NCBI GenBank assembly: GCA_016708725.1
Contig: JADJFE010000008.1
Coordinates: 186,001-250,000, forward strand
Origin: Candidatus Aalborgicola bjergmarkensis
GTDB taxonomy: Bacteria; Pseudomonadota; Gammaproteobacteria; Burkholderiales; Burkholderiaceae_C
DNA: 64,000 nt
Direction of reading: 5' to 3'
Numbering within the stretch: position 1 is the stretch's first letter; the number at the start of each line of letters is the position of its first letter. A program made the translations under genes and the position numbers. The notes beneath the pieces are model-generated. The model was not told where the DNA came from. It did not search any database and saw only the letters and a program-made list of their open reading frames with translations. This document shows positions 45,703 through 54,043 of this stretch, piece by piece.

Positions 45703-48600
45703 TCATGGCCGAATGAACCGTTTTAGCATGTCCTCTAAACGTTCGACCTCACCCTCCAGATGAGCAAATCCGTTGGCATACTCAGATACCTTGTCTTCAC
45801 GCGCCAGAATATTGAGCGCATTGCAGGCTTCAAGAGCACCCGTGGCACCAACACTTGCCAAACTGCCCTTGAGCCTATGCACCATGTCTTTGAGTCTGCT
45901 GGTGTCAGCGGCAGCCACACTTGAGCGGATATCTGGCATATCGATGCCAATCTGGTCTATTAGCAAATGCACCAATGTATTGAGCAACGAGGAATTGCCC
46001 CCCACGGAGGATAGGGCTTTCTCGATATCCAGAATTCCCGGATCCGGAGAAACAGGCAAGGTTGTGGGCTGCGGATGCACATCGGTTAGCGTAACGTTCT
46101 GAGTCGGTGGCAATGAATTGCCAACAACGTGCCCTAGCCAACGATCCAGACTTTCACGCAATGCATCGATATAAAGCGGTTTGGCCATGAAATCGTCCAT
46201 ACCTGCAGCGCTGCAGCGTTCACGGTTTTCGTCAAACACGTCGGCACTTAGCGCGATGATTGTTGTGCGCGGCTTGCCTTGCGATTGCTCCCATTGACGA
46301 ATCCGCCGGGTGGCTTCCAGCCCGTCCATGACCGGCATCTGGCAATCCATCAAGATGAGTGAATAGTTGCCGCCATTGCTGTCATTGGTGGCGGCCTTGA
46401 GCGCCAGACTGCCGTCTTCCACGCTGTGGCACTGATAACCCAGTTTTCCCAGCATCAGCTCGGTCAAACGTCGATTGGCCAGATTGTCATCGACCAAAAG
46501 AATAGGTTGCAGCGTTTGCCTCGCCACCCTCCTTGATACGTTATCCGATACGTTATCCGATACCTTATGCACCGCTGCAACAGTGTCCAAACTACGGACA
46601 CTGCGCGGGTCGATGCTGGCATCCACACGTTCGGCAGGTAAGGTGAACCAGAAGCATGCCCCCTGCCCTGGCTCACTTTCGCATCCGGCTTCACCTCCCA
46701 TCAGTCTGACCAGGTTGTCAACAATGGAAAGCCCCAACCCGGTTCCTGCCAATGTGCGTTGGCCAGTATTTTCCAGTTGCGCAAAGGGGAGAAAAAGCAT
46801 GGCACGTTGCGCCGAAGTCATTCCTCTGCCTGTGTCGATGACGGAAAAGCGCAAGGTATCAATCGTTTGGGTAACGTCCGTAACGTCCGTAGCGTCCGTA
46901 GCGTTTGTCGTGCTTGCTATCGGCATTGCTACCAGCCGGACGTGACCGTGATCAGTAAACTTGACAGCGTTGCTCACATAGTTGTTGAGCATCTGCCGCA
47001 AGCGCACCGGATCGCCCCAATACAGTTGATCGGGATCAATGGTGCATTCCACGCGGATCTGCAGTCCCTTTTCCTGGGCCAGTTGCTGAAACAGGTTTTG
47101 TGCTTCCAGCAACAACTGAGGCGCTGCAAAAGGCTTGCGTTGCAGTGTCATCTTGCCAGCCTCAATCTTGGCCAGATCGAGAATGTCGTTGAGAATGGCA
47201 AGCAGGGTATTTCCAGAGTCGAAAATTGTCTTCGCATACTCCATGCGTTCCGTCTCAAGCGCTCCTGGCTCCAGCAAAATTTGCGCCATCCCCAGGATGG
47301 CATTGAGCGGTGTGCGCAAGTCATGGCTCATCGTCGCAAGAAAGCGACTTTTTGCCTGGTTGGCGGATTCGGCAGCGGATTTTGCCTGCTCCAGATGCGC
47401 GAGCAATTGCCGTTGCTCGGATTCGAGTTTCCTGCGCTCGGTGATGTCCACAAAGATTTCCAGCAAAGCTTCCTGCCCCTGGTAAATAAGCCCGGTGTGG
47501 TAGACATCGTATGTTCTCCCGCCCATGGCTTCCGTGCCTTCCATCACGGAGGTTTTGCCAATGCGTATGGGTTGGTGCAAGGGACAATTGCTACACTGCG
47601 TTTTGTCGTTACGGTACATGTGCCAGCAATATTCCGTGACATTGTCGTGTCCGAGCACTTTTTCCATTTCGGCATTCATGAACAGCACCTTGCCTTGTGC
47701 GTTCACGATATTCATGGGGAAAGGAATAGTTTGCAGCAAGTACTCGGTGAGCAATTTACCCTGGCGCAACGCCTCCTCCGCCTGTTTACGCTCTGTGATG
47801 TCCTGAAAAGTTCCCGCAACAACCCTGGAGTGGTCCTTTTTTACATGTAATCGTCCCATGGCATGCACCCAACGGGGGTATCCTGCAGGGGTGTGGAGTT
47901 GCAGTTCGAGTTCAAAAGGGTTGTACTTTTCGATAGTACGCTCAATTGCCTCGCGAAGTGCCTCGCGCGATTCGGGGACGTAAAAGTCACCAGAACTCGC
48001 CAGGGTAGGCTTGTATTCCGCATCAACCCCGTGAATCTGGTACACCTGTTCACTCCAGATCAGTTCGTGGCTCGCAATATCGATCTCCCATCCACCGATC
48101 TTGGCCATGCGACCCACCTCATGCAACAACGCCTGGCTTTCGAGCAGGCTTGCCGTTCGGGCATCTACCAAGACCTCCATGCGTTGACCAAAATTCTCAA
48201 TCTCCTTGCGTTGGCGATACAAATCGCAAAACACACGCACCTTGCTCAATAAAACAACCAGCGCAACCGGTTTGATCAGATAGTCCACTGCGCCGAGCTG
48301 ATACCCTTTGAACTGCAGGTTGAGATCGTTCATGCCGGCGGTGACAAAAATGATCGGGATGTGGCGTGTTTCGGGGTTCTGGCGCAACAATTCTGCTACT
48401 TTGAATCCGTCCATGACCGGCATTTGCACATCCAGCAATATCAGGGCAAAGTCGTGGTGCAAAACCAATTGCAGCGCTTCGCTACCCGATTGCGCACGCA
48501 CCAAGGTTAATCCGGGGCCATCCAGAACGGCCTCTAACGCCCGCAGGTTTTCCACCTGGTCATCGACCATCAAGATCGGCACGTTGTCGGTCAACTTCAT
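45703..48600 (-). CDS. Hybrid sensor histidine kinase, REC-PAS-PAS-HK-REC-Hpt
   Basis: 965 residues. Receiver 1 (Asp 57, ILLDVQMPVMDG), PAS 1 (about 160-270), PAS 2 (about 285-390) with Cys 325, 336 and 339 (YCWHMYRNDKTQCSNCPL), HisKA His 426 (FLATMSHDLRTPLN), ATPase (about 530-690), receiver 2 (LILMDCQMPVMDG), and a C-terminal Hpt domain with HRLKGSLASVG. The frame is open from 48870, but that part is dispersed repeat; ATG 48600 has GGAG 9 bases upstream. Short tandem repeats give TNATDATDVTDVT-like and VSDNVSDNVS stretches between domains. It has no membrane segments, so it senses a cytoplasmic signal. Confidence 0.92.
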   Translation of the reverse strand: MKLTDNVPILMVDDQVENLRALEAVLDGPGLTLVRAQSGSEALQLVLHHDFALILLDVQMPVMDGFKVAELLRQNPETRHIPIIFVTAGMNDLNLQFKGYQLGAVDYLIKPVALVVLLSKVRVFCDLYRQRKEIENFGQRMEVLVDARTASLLESQALLHEVGRMAKIGGWEIDIASHELIWSEQVYQIHGVDAEYKPTLASSGDFYVPESREALREAIERTIEKYNPFELELQLHTPAGYPRWVHAMGRLHVKKDHSRVVAGTFQDITERKQAEEALRQGKLLTEYLLQTIPFPMNIVNAQGKVLFMNAEMEKVLGHDNVTEYCWHMYRNDKTQCSNCPLHQPIRIGKTSVMEGTEAMGGRTYDVYHTGLIYQGQEALLEIFVDITERRKLESEQRQLLAHLEQAKSAAESANQAKSRFLATMSHDLRTPLNAILGMAQILLEPGALETERMEYAKTIFDSGNTLLAILNDILDLAKIEAGKMTLQRKPFAAPQLLLEAQNLFQQLAQEKGLQIRVECTIDPDQLYWGDPVRLRQMLNNYVSNAVKFTDHGHVRLVAMPIASTTNATDATDVTDVTQTIDTLRFSVIDTGRGMTSAQRAMLFLPFAQLENTGQRTLAGTGLGLSIVDNLVRLMGGEAGCESEPGQGACFWFTLPAERVDASIDPRSVRSLDTVAAVHKVSDNVSDNVSRRVARQTLQPILLVDDNLANRRLTELMLGKLGYQCHSVEDGSLALKAATNDSNGGNYSLILMDCQMPVMDGLEATRRIRQWEQSQGKPRTTIIALSADVFDENRERCSAAGMDDFMAKPLYIDALRESLDRWLGHVVGNSLPPTQNVTLTDVHPQPTTLPVSPDPGILDIEKALSSVGGNSSLLNTLVHLLIDQIGIDMPDIRSSVAAADTSRLKDMVHRLKGSLASVGATGALEACNALNILAREDKVSEYANGFAHLEGEVERLEDMLKRFIRP

Positions 48601-48814
48601 TAGTTTCATCTCCAGCTGGTTGCATCCATTTTGGCAGACAATACGATCCCCGATCAACGGCTTCCCACTTAAAGCGGGACAGCACCGCACTTTGTGGGAG
48701 TGGCGGGAGCCACGATATTCGTGCCTTCCGGCGCTCGATGGCAAACTGGTTCCGGATGGATTTGCGACAGGCTCCTGGATACTCCCAGCCAAAGCCAAAG
48801 CACTCCTGATATAA

Positions 48815-48858
48815 TAGCTGCACCCGCTTATCCCATAAGGCCTACAGCCCGATTTGCC
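48815..48858 (+). repeat. Dispersed REP-like repeat, copy 5 (left half of a 44-base inverted pair)
   Basis: TAGCTGCACCCGCTTATCCC, then ATAAGGCCTACAGCCCGATTTGCC. Pairs with copy 6 at 48945-48988, arms of 44 bases with few mismatches. Together they fill much of the 433-base gap (48601-49033) between two kinase genes; the remainder shows no gene. Confidence 0.85.
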
Positions 48859-48944
48859 ATGCAAAAACACCCGACAGCGGCCCGTTTTGATGCCTCATGG
48901 CGGTATCAGCATCGCCTTGACCCGTTTTGAAGGGCAAAATTCAA

Positions 48945-48988
48945 GGCAAATCTGGCTGTACGCCTTATGGGATAAGCGGGAGTAGCTA
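48945..48988 (-). repeat. Dispersed REP-like repeat, copy 6 (right half of a 44-base inverted pair)
   Basis: Reverse complement reads TAGCTACTCCCGCTTATCCC, then ATAAGGCGTACAGCCAGATTTGCC. Separated by 86 bases from copy 5. The two arms could form a large cruciform or RNA hairpin. Confidence 0.85.
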
Positions 48989-49033
48989 TGTTTTTTGCAG
49001 AGACAGCGCCAAAGACGTGCTTACCTATTTGCG

Positions 49034-50125
49034 TCAGGATTGGGTGTCGTTTGGCAAAAATCTTGGCAAATTCAGTGTGAAGCAGGTTCCCGCTCCCGGA
49101 GTTGAACGCACCGTCATCTGCCCCCCCAGCACCTCGGTGGCCAGATGGCGTGAATGGCTCAGTCCCAATCCAGAGCCTCCTTCATCGGCGCGTGTCGTAA
49201 AAAATGGGGTAAAAATCTGTCCCAGAACCGTCGGCTCCATGCCCTGACCGTCGTCGGAAACCTGGATGCGCAAATAGTCGTTACCCTGCAACTCTGCCGA
49301 TACCCGCAGGGTGCCCGGATGGTGGGCGGAAAAGGCATGTATCGCCGCATTCTGAACCAGGTTGATGAGTATCTGACCGATAGCCCCCGGATAGCTGGAC
49401 ATACGCAGTTGGCTGGGGATATCGGTTTCGATACGCATGGGTTTGCCGCGCAACGACGGCATGACGGTCAACAACACATCGCTCACCAGTGTTGCCAGGT
49501 CAAAATCACGGTGTCGCCCTGAAACGCTATCCACCGATAACTGCTTCAGACTGCTGGCCAGCATCCCGGCGCGCCTGGTCGTCGAACACAAAATGTCCAC
49601 CGCCTCTTCAGCGCGCGTGATAAACGCGGTCAGGTCCGATTTACGCAAACCTCCGGAATCGACAACACCACGAAAATCAACCAGACGGTGCTGCAGACTT
49701 TCGGCTACCAAGCTGGCGTTGGAAATGGGTGTGGTCAGGTCATGCGCGATGGACGGTACGGCAGTAGCCAGCATGGCCAGTGCCGCGTTACGCTGGTATT
49801 CGGCAGCAGCATCGGCCAGCGCACGTTCACTGGCTGCTAGCGCCTGTTGTAAATTTACAACATCCTGTGCGGACTTTGCCTGCAACCCCTTCAGGCGTTG
49901 CTCAATCCGGGAAACCAGATCCACCAATTGATGGATGTCCTCTGCGCCTGGCACATTCAGACGATCCAGTGCGATGGCAACAACACTTCTGAACACGCGC
50001 TCCAGAGGATGCAAGGACGCTGCAGCCTGCTCTTCCAGCGTGCTCATCAACCGTGCAAACGGTTTGGCAGCGGCAATGGACCTCCCCCAACTTTGGCGTG
50101 CCATATCCCATACTGCTTCTTTCAT
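49034..50125 (-). CDS. Sensor histidine kinase with phasin-like N-terminal region
   Basis: 363 residues, no membrane segments. Residues about 1-85 are helical (LERVFRSVVAIALDRLNVPG, AEDIHQLVDLVSRIEQRL) and resemble the helix-Pro-helix end of phasin/PhaE-type proteins. A coiled coil leads to HisKA with His 128 (VPSIAHDLTTPISNASL), then the ATPase domain (IGQILINLVQNAAIHA, DDGQGM, GGSGLGLSHSRHLA). ATG 50125 is chosen because GGAGG precedes it; ATG 50143 is the open-frame start. No response regulator is adjacent. Confidence 0.87.
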   Translation of the reverse strand: MKEAVWDMARQSWGRSIAAAKPFARLMSTLEEQAAASLHPLERVFRSVVAIALDRLNVPGAEDIHQLVDLVSRIEQRLKGLQAKSAQDVVNLQQALAASERALADAAAEYQRNAALAMLATAVPSIAHDLTTPISNASLVAESLQHRLVDFRGVVDSGGLRKSDLTAFITRAEEAVDILCSTTRRAGMLASSLKQLSVDSVSGRHRDFDLATLVSDVLLTVMPSLRGKPMRIETDIPSQLRMSSYPGAIGQILINLVQNAAIHAFSAHHPGTLRVSAELQGNDYLRIQVSDDGQGMEPTVLGQIFTPFFTTRADEGGSGLGLSHSRHLATEVLGGQMTVRSTPGAGTCFTLNLPRFLPNDTQS

Positions 50126-50258
50126 ATACACCTCCACGCGCATTGCACGGCTTCGCGGCAGGATGGCAGACTAAAGCGTGGATGCGGATCACCCAAAAGT
50201 GTACTGAACGCCTTTAGTACTTACAACCCAAAGATGACCTGGGTATGACACGCAAAAG

Positions 50259-51104
50259 CTATGTTTTTTGCAATATACCTGTCAAACCCAGTCGCGCACA
50301 AATTGCAAGCGTTGCCGCACTCTGGTTCATGGTGTAGAAGTGCAGGGCTGGCGCGCCACCGGCACGCAATTCTTCGCATAGCCGAGTCACGACATCCAGC
50401 CCAAAGTCCTTGATGGATTGTGTGTCGTCGCCAAAACTTTGCAGACGCAGACGAATCCAGCGGGGAATCTCGGCACCGCAAGCATCCGAAAAACGCATGA
50501 GCTGCGTGGAGCTGGTAATGGGCATGATGCCCGGCACCACCGGCACTTGCAGGCCCAATGCCGCTGCCTCCTCGACAAAACGGAAGTAGGCGGCAGCGCT
50601 GTAGAAATACTGGGTAATGGCCGAATTGGCACCCGCACGCACCTTGGTGGCAAAGGCTTGCAAATCGGTAGCCGGCGAGCGTGCCTGGGGATGCACTTCG
50701 GGGTAGGCCGCGACTTCGATGCGGAATTGGCTGCCCGTCTCAGTGCGGATGAAGGCCACCAGATCGCTGGCGTACTGAAATTCACCCCCCAGACCATAGC
50801 CGCTGGGTAAGTCGCCACGCAGGGCCACCAGACGCCCGACACCCATCTCCCTGAGCGTGGCCAACTGGGCGCGCACCGTCTCACGCGTGGCACCGACGCA
50901 GGAAATGTGCGAGGCTGCTGTAACGTTTTCGGCCAGAATGGCACGCACCGTGGCAAACGTACCTTCCTGGGTTGAGCCACCTGCGCCAAAGGTGACGGAG
51001 CAAAATTCGGGCTGCAAGGCGTAGAGTGCCTGGCGTACCAGACGCAGCTTCTCGGCGCCCTCGGCGGTCTTGGGAGGGAAAAATTCAAGACTGATAGGAA
51101 TCAT
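50259..51104 (-). CDS. metF: Methylenetetrahydrofolate reductase
   Basis: 281 residues. Reduces methylene-THF to methyl-THF, the methyl donor for methionine synthesis. MetF motifs: ISLEFFPPKTAEG, SVTFGAGGSTQEGT, LVALRGDLPSGYG, and ANSAITQYFYSAAAYFRF. ATG 51104 fits the family start; an open extension to 51311 lies inside tlyA. It overlaps the 3' end of tlyA by 20 bases, so the genes are coupled in the ahcY-tlyA-metF operon. Confidence 0.95.
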   Translation of the reverse strand: MIPISLEFFPPKTAEGAEKLRLVRQALYALQPEFCSVTFGAGGSTQEGTFATVRAILAENVTAASHISCVGATRETVRAQLATLREMGVGRLVALRGDLPSGYGLGGEFQYASDLVAFIRTETGSQFRIEVAAYPEVHPQARSPATDLQAFATKVRAGANSAITQYFYSAAAYFRFVEEAAALGLQVPVVPGIMPITSSTQLMRFSDACGAEIPRWIRLRLQSFGDDTQSIKDFGLDVVTRLCEELRAGGAPALHFYTMNQSAATLAICARLGLTGILQKT

Positions 51105-51909
51105 TTTCTGGCGTTTCAAGAATACCCGGCTTGCGGGCGCAGATAAAAAACTCACGATTGCCGTCACCACCAGATATGGGCGAATCCAGCCACGCACGGA
51201 CCTGCAAACCTTGTTCGGCGCAGGCCACACGCAGTCGGTTTTCCACCAATGGATACAGGCTTGCATCTTTGATAATGCCGCCTTTGCCAACCTGACCAGG
51301 CTGCAACTCAAATTGCGGCTTGACCAGACTCAGCAGCGTGCCGCCCTCTTTGAGCAAGGGCACAAGTGCTGGCAGTACCAGGGTTTGCGAAATAAATGAC
51401 ACATCCACCACGATCAAATCGAACGTGATTTCAGTGCCAAATTGGCCTCTATCTCCCGTACGACGTGCGAGTACAGATATCAAATCAGAAGCACTCAGTG
51501 TACGTGCATTACAACCCTCCAGGGCTGTCACGCGCGCATCCTGACGCAATTGCGGGTGCAACTGACCGGTGCCAACATCCACACCACACACCAGACGCGC
51601 GCCGTGTTGCAGCAGGCAATCGGTAAAGCCGCCGGTGCTTTGCCCCACATCCAGGCAGGCAAAGTCCTGCACCGACAACTCCAGTTGCTTGAGTGCCCCT
51701 TCGAGCTTCAGGCCACCGCGCGAGACATAGCGCGCCTCGGCGGCGTCCAGTAGACGCACCGGGGCATCGTCGGCGACCAGATCGCCATTTTTCGCCACCC
51801 GGTGCCAAACGTCTGCGCCCAGCCACTCCACCCCGCTGGCAATCAGGCGCTGCGCCTGCGAACGGGTGCTGGCCAAGCCACGCTGCACCAACAATTGGTC
51901 AATGCGCAT
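51085..51909 (-). CDS. tlyA: TlyA-type rRNA 2'-O-methyltransferase
   Basis: 274 residues. An N-terminal S4 RNA-binding domain (MRIDQLLVQRGLASTRSQAQRLI) is followed by an FtsJ-like methyltransferase domain (FACLDVGQSTGGFTDCLLQHG with the Gly-rich loop, LIVVDVSFISQTLVLPAL, LVKPQFELQPGQVGKGG). The family methylates 16S and 23S rRNA cytidines and is sometimes labelled hemolysin. Start ATG 51909; the open frame to 52341 lies inside ahcY. Its by-product SAH is the substrate of AhcY next door. Confidence 0.93.
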   Translation of the reverse strand: MRIDQLLVQRGLASTRSQAQRLIASGVEWLGADVWHRVAKNGDLVADDAPVRLLDAAEARYVSRGGLKLEGALKQLELSVQDFACLDVGQSTGGFTDCLLQHGARLVCGVDVGTGQLHPQLRQDARVTALEGCNARTLSASDLISVLARRTGDRGQFGTEITFDLIVVDVSFISQTLVLPALVPLLKEGGTLLSLVKPQFELQPGQVGKGGIIKDASLYPLVENRLRVACAEQGLQVRAWLDSPISGGDGNREFFICARKPGILETPENDSYQS

Positions 51910-51917
51910 CCGCAAGC

Positions 51918-53363
51918 TTAGTAGCGGTAGCTGTCTTTTTTGTACGGACCGGCCTTGGACACGCCAATGTAGGCGGCCTGTGCGTCGGTCAGTTCGGACA
52001 ACATGACACCCACCTTTTTCAGGTGTAGACGCGCCACCTTTTCGTCCAGATGCTTGGGCAACACATAGACCTGGCCGCTCTGGTACTGATCGGGCTTGGT
52101 GAAGAGCTCGATCTGGGCAATGGTCTGGTTGGCAAAACTCGATGACATCACAAAGCTGGGATGCCCGGTGCCGCAGCCCAGATTCACCAGTCGTCCCTTG
52201 GCCAGCAAAATGATGCGTTTGGCTGGCTGGTCGCCGTTGGCCGGGAAAATCACATGGTCCACTTGGGGCTTTATCTCTTCCCAGGTCAGCTTTTCCAGCG
52301 AAGCAACGTCGATTTCGTTGTCGAAGTGGCCTATGTTGCACACAATCGCCTGGTCCTTCATGGCCTGCATGTGCGCGTAGGTGATGACATTGAGGTTGCC
52401 GGTCGCTGTGACAAAAATATCACACTTGTCGGCAGCGTATTCCATGGTCACGACCTTGTAGCCCTCCATCGCCGCTTGCAAGGCATTGATCGGATCAATC
52501 TCGGTCACCCACACCTGCGCGTGCAGGGCGCGCAAGGCCTGGGCGCTGCCCTTGCCCACATCCCCATACCCCGCCACGCAAGCAATTTTGCCGGCGACCA
52601 TCACATCGGTGGCGCGCTTGATGGCATCCACCAGCGATTCGCGGCAGCCATACAGGTTGTCAAACTTGCTCTTGGTCACCGAATCGTTGACATTGATGGC
52701 ACGCAAGGCCAGCGTACCCTTGGCCGACATCTCGTTCAGGCGCAGCACGCCGGTGGTGGTTTCTTCGGTCACACCAATGATGTTTTTCAGGCGGCGGCTG
52801 TACCAGGTGGCATCTTGCGCCAGTTTGGCCTTGATGGCATTGAACAAACAGATTTCCTCGGCGCTGCCGGGTTTGGCCAGCACGGACAGATCGGTCTCGG
52901 CCCGCGTGCCCAGGTGCATCAACAAAGTGGCATCACCGCCGTCGTCCAGAATCATGTTCGGGCCTTCGGTGGCACTTCCTTTGGGGCCGAACTCAAAGAT
53001 ACGGTGCGTGAAATCCCAGTAGGCTTCCAGCGATTCACCCTTGTAGGCAAACACCGGCGTGCCCTGCGCCACCAGCGCTGCTGCCGCATGGTCCTGGGTG
53101 GAAAAGATGTTGCACGACGCCCAGCGCACTTCGGCGCCCAGCGCTTGCAGCGTCTCGATCAACACGCCGGTCTGAATGGTCATGTGCAGAGAACCGCTGA
53201 TGCGTGCGCCCTTGAGCGGTTGCGTTTTGCTGAACTCTTCCCGGATGGCCATCAAGCCAGGCATCTCGGTCTCGGCAATGGCCAGTTCCTTGCGACCCCA
53301 TGCGGCCAGGCTCAGGTCAGCAACGGTGTAATTTTCAGCGGTGAGGGGAGATAATGCACCCAT
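51918..53363 (-). CDS. ahcY: S-adenosyl-L-homocysteine hydrolase
   Basis: 481 residues. Splits SAH, the inhibitory by-product of methylation, to adenosine and homocysteine. NAD-binding GKIACVAGYGDVGKGSAQAL, cysteine/His region RWASCNIFSTQDHAAAAL and C-terminal GPYKKDSYRY, which closes the NAD site of the next subunit. AGGAGCC lies just ahead of ATG 53363. An SAH riboswitch precedes it. It heads the operon with tlyA and metF. Confidence 0.97.
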   Translation of the reverse strand: MGALSPLTAENYTVADLSLAAWGRKELAIAETEMPGLMAIREEFSKTQPLKGARISGSLHMTIQTGVLIETLQALGAEVRWASCNIFSTQDHAAAALVAQGTPVFAYKGESLEAYWDFTHRIFEFGPKGSATEGPNMILDDGGDATLLMHLGTRAETDLSVLAKPGSAEEICLFNAIKAKLAQDATWYSRRLKNIIGVTEETTTGVLRLNEMSAKGTLALRAINVNDSVTKSKFDNLYGCRESLVDAIKRATDVMVAGKIACVAGYGDVGKGSAQALRALHAQVWVTEIDPINALQAAMEGYKVVTMEYAADKCDIFVTATGNLNVITYAHMQAMKDQAIVCNIGHFDNEIDVASLEKLTWEEIKPQVDHVIFPANGDQPAKRIILLAKGRLVNLGCGTGHPSFVMSSSFANQTIAQIELFTKPDQYQSGQVYVLPKHLDEKVARLHLKKVGVMLSELTDAQAAYIGVSKAGPYKKDSYRY

Positions 53364-53419
53364 ATTTGGCTCCTGGAAAATGTGTCCTATGTTGAATAAG
53401 GGCCACGGAGCCGAAAGGG

Positions 53420-53448
53420 AAAACTCACCCTACGGACCCGTGGGTGAG
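53420..53448 (-). terminator. Terminator hairpin of the SAH riboswitch expression platform
   Basis: On the minus strand CTCACCC (53448-53442) pairs with GGGTGAG (53430-53424), with inner ACG/CGT pairs, followed by TTTT. The first arm is also part of the aptamer core, so the two structures exclude each other. Confidence 0.7.
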
Positions 53449-53520
53449 CGTCGTTGGTACAAGGAAAGTTCCGAGCCTCGTCTGTGGTACACAAAATACC
53501 CAGACTGCAACGCTCCTCGG
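53441..53520 (-). promoter_or_regulatory. SAH riboswitch aptamer upstream of ahcY
   Basis: Minus strand 53520-53441 reads CCGAGGAGCGTTGCAG, then after a loop GAGGCTCGG (53479-53471), then CGACGCTCACCC (53453-53442). These are the conserved blocks of the SAH riboswitch known from Burkholderiales ahcY leaders. Known members switch expression on when SAH binds. Confidence 0.9.
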
Positions 53521-53555
53521 AAGCGGCGGATTATATAGAGTTATAGAGTAGTACG

Positions 53556-54032
53556 ATGAACCTGATTAGCCTTCAAGCCGCTGTTGTGCTCACTGACCGC
53601 AGTGAACGCACACTCTGGAGAATGATTGCCGATGGATCGGTCACGCGCACCGTGGAAAACGGGAAAGCACTGATTGACCTCCACTCTCTGGCTCCCAGTC
53701 TGTGCGTGCCACTGGACGCAGACGATTACGCCCTGGTCATCAAAGCCGACCAGGGCGATGCATCGGCTCAAACCGATCTGGCATTGATTTTCTTTAGCCA
53801 CGGCAAAACCAAGGGCGCCATTTACTGGCTGGAACAGGCAGGCAAACAAGGTTTTCCAGAGGCCATGAACTGGCTTGGGCATTGCTATGTTGCAGGCAAC
53901 GGGGTAGGAAAGGACGAAGCCACCGGCTTGGCATGGCTTGGCAAGGCGGCCGCTCTCGGACACGTGATCTCCAAAGCGCAAATCAGTGGAGTTGTTTATG
54001 GCAGGGTAAACCAACCAATGCCCAATAGTTGA
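53556..54032 (+). CDS. Sel1-repeat protein with helix-turn-helix-like N-terminus
   Basis: 158 residues. N-terminal about 45 residues (AAVVLTDRSERTLWRMIADG, SVTRTVENGKALIDLHSL) look like an excisionase-type winged helix. The C-terminal two-thirds carry Sel1 repeats (GDASAQTDLALIFFSHG, GFPEAMNWLGHCYVAGNGVGKD, GLAWLGKAAALGH). Sel1 units mediate protein contacts. Function unknown. The next gene starts 11 bases after its stop. Confidence 0.78.
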   Translation: MNLISLQAAVVLTDRSERTLWRMIADGSVTRTVENGKALIDLHSLAPSLCVPLDADDYALVIKADQGDASAQTDLALIFFSHGKTKGAIYWLEQAGKQGFPEAMNWLGHCYVAGNGVGKDEATGLAWLGKAAALGHVISKAQISGVVYGRVNQPMPNS

Positions 54033-54043
54033 CCCTGCGCCGT

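Noticed and set aside
48601..48870. N-terminal extension of the hybrid kinase
   Set aside because: Made of a dispersed repeat and intergenic sequence; a Shine-Dalgarno sequence supports ATG 48600.
52161..53354. 397-codon frame opposite ahcY
   Set aside because: Antisense shadow of a clearly conserved enzyme.
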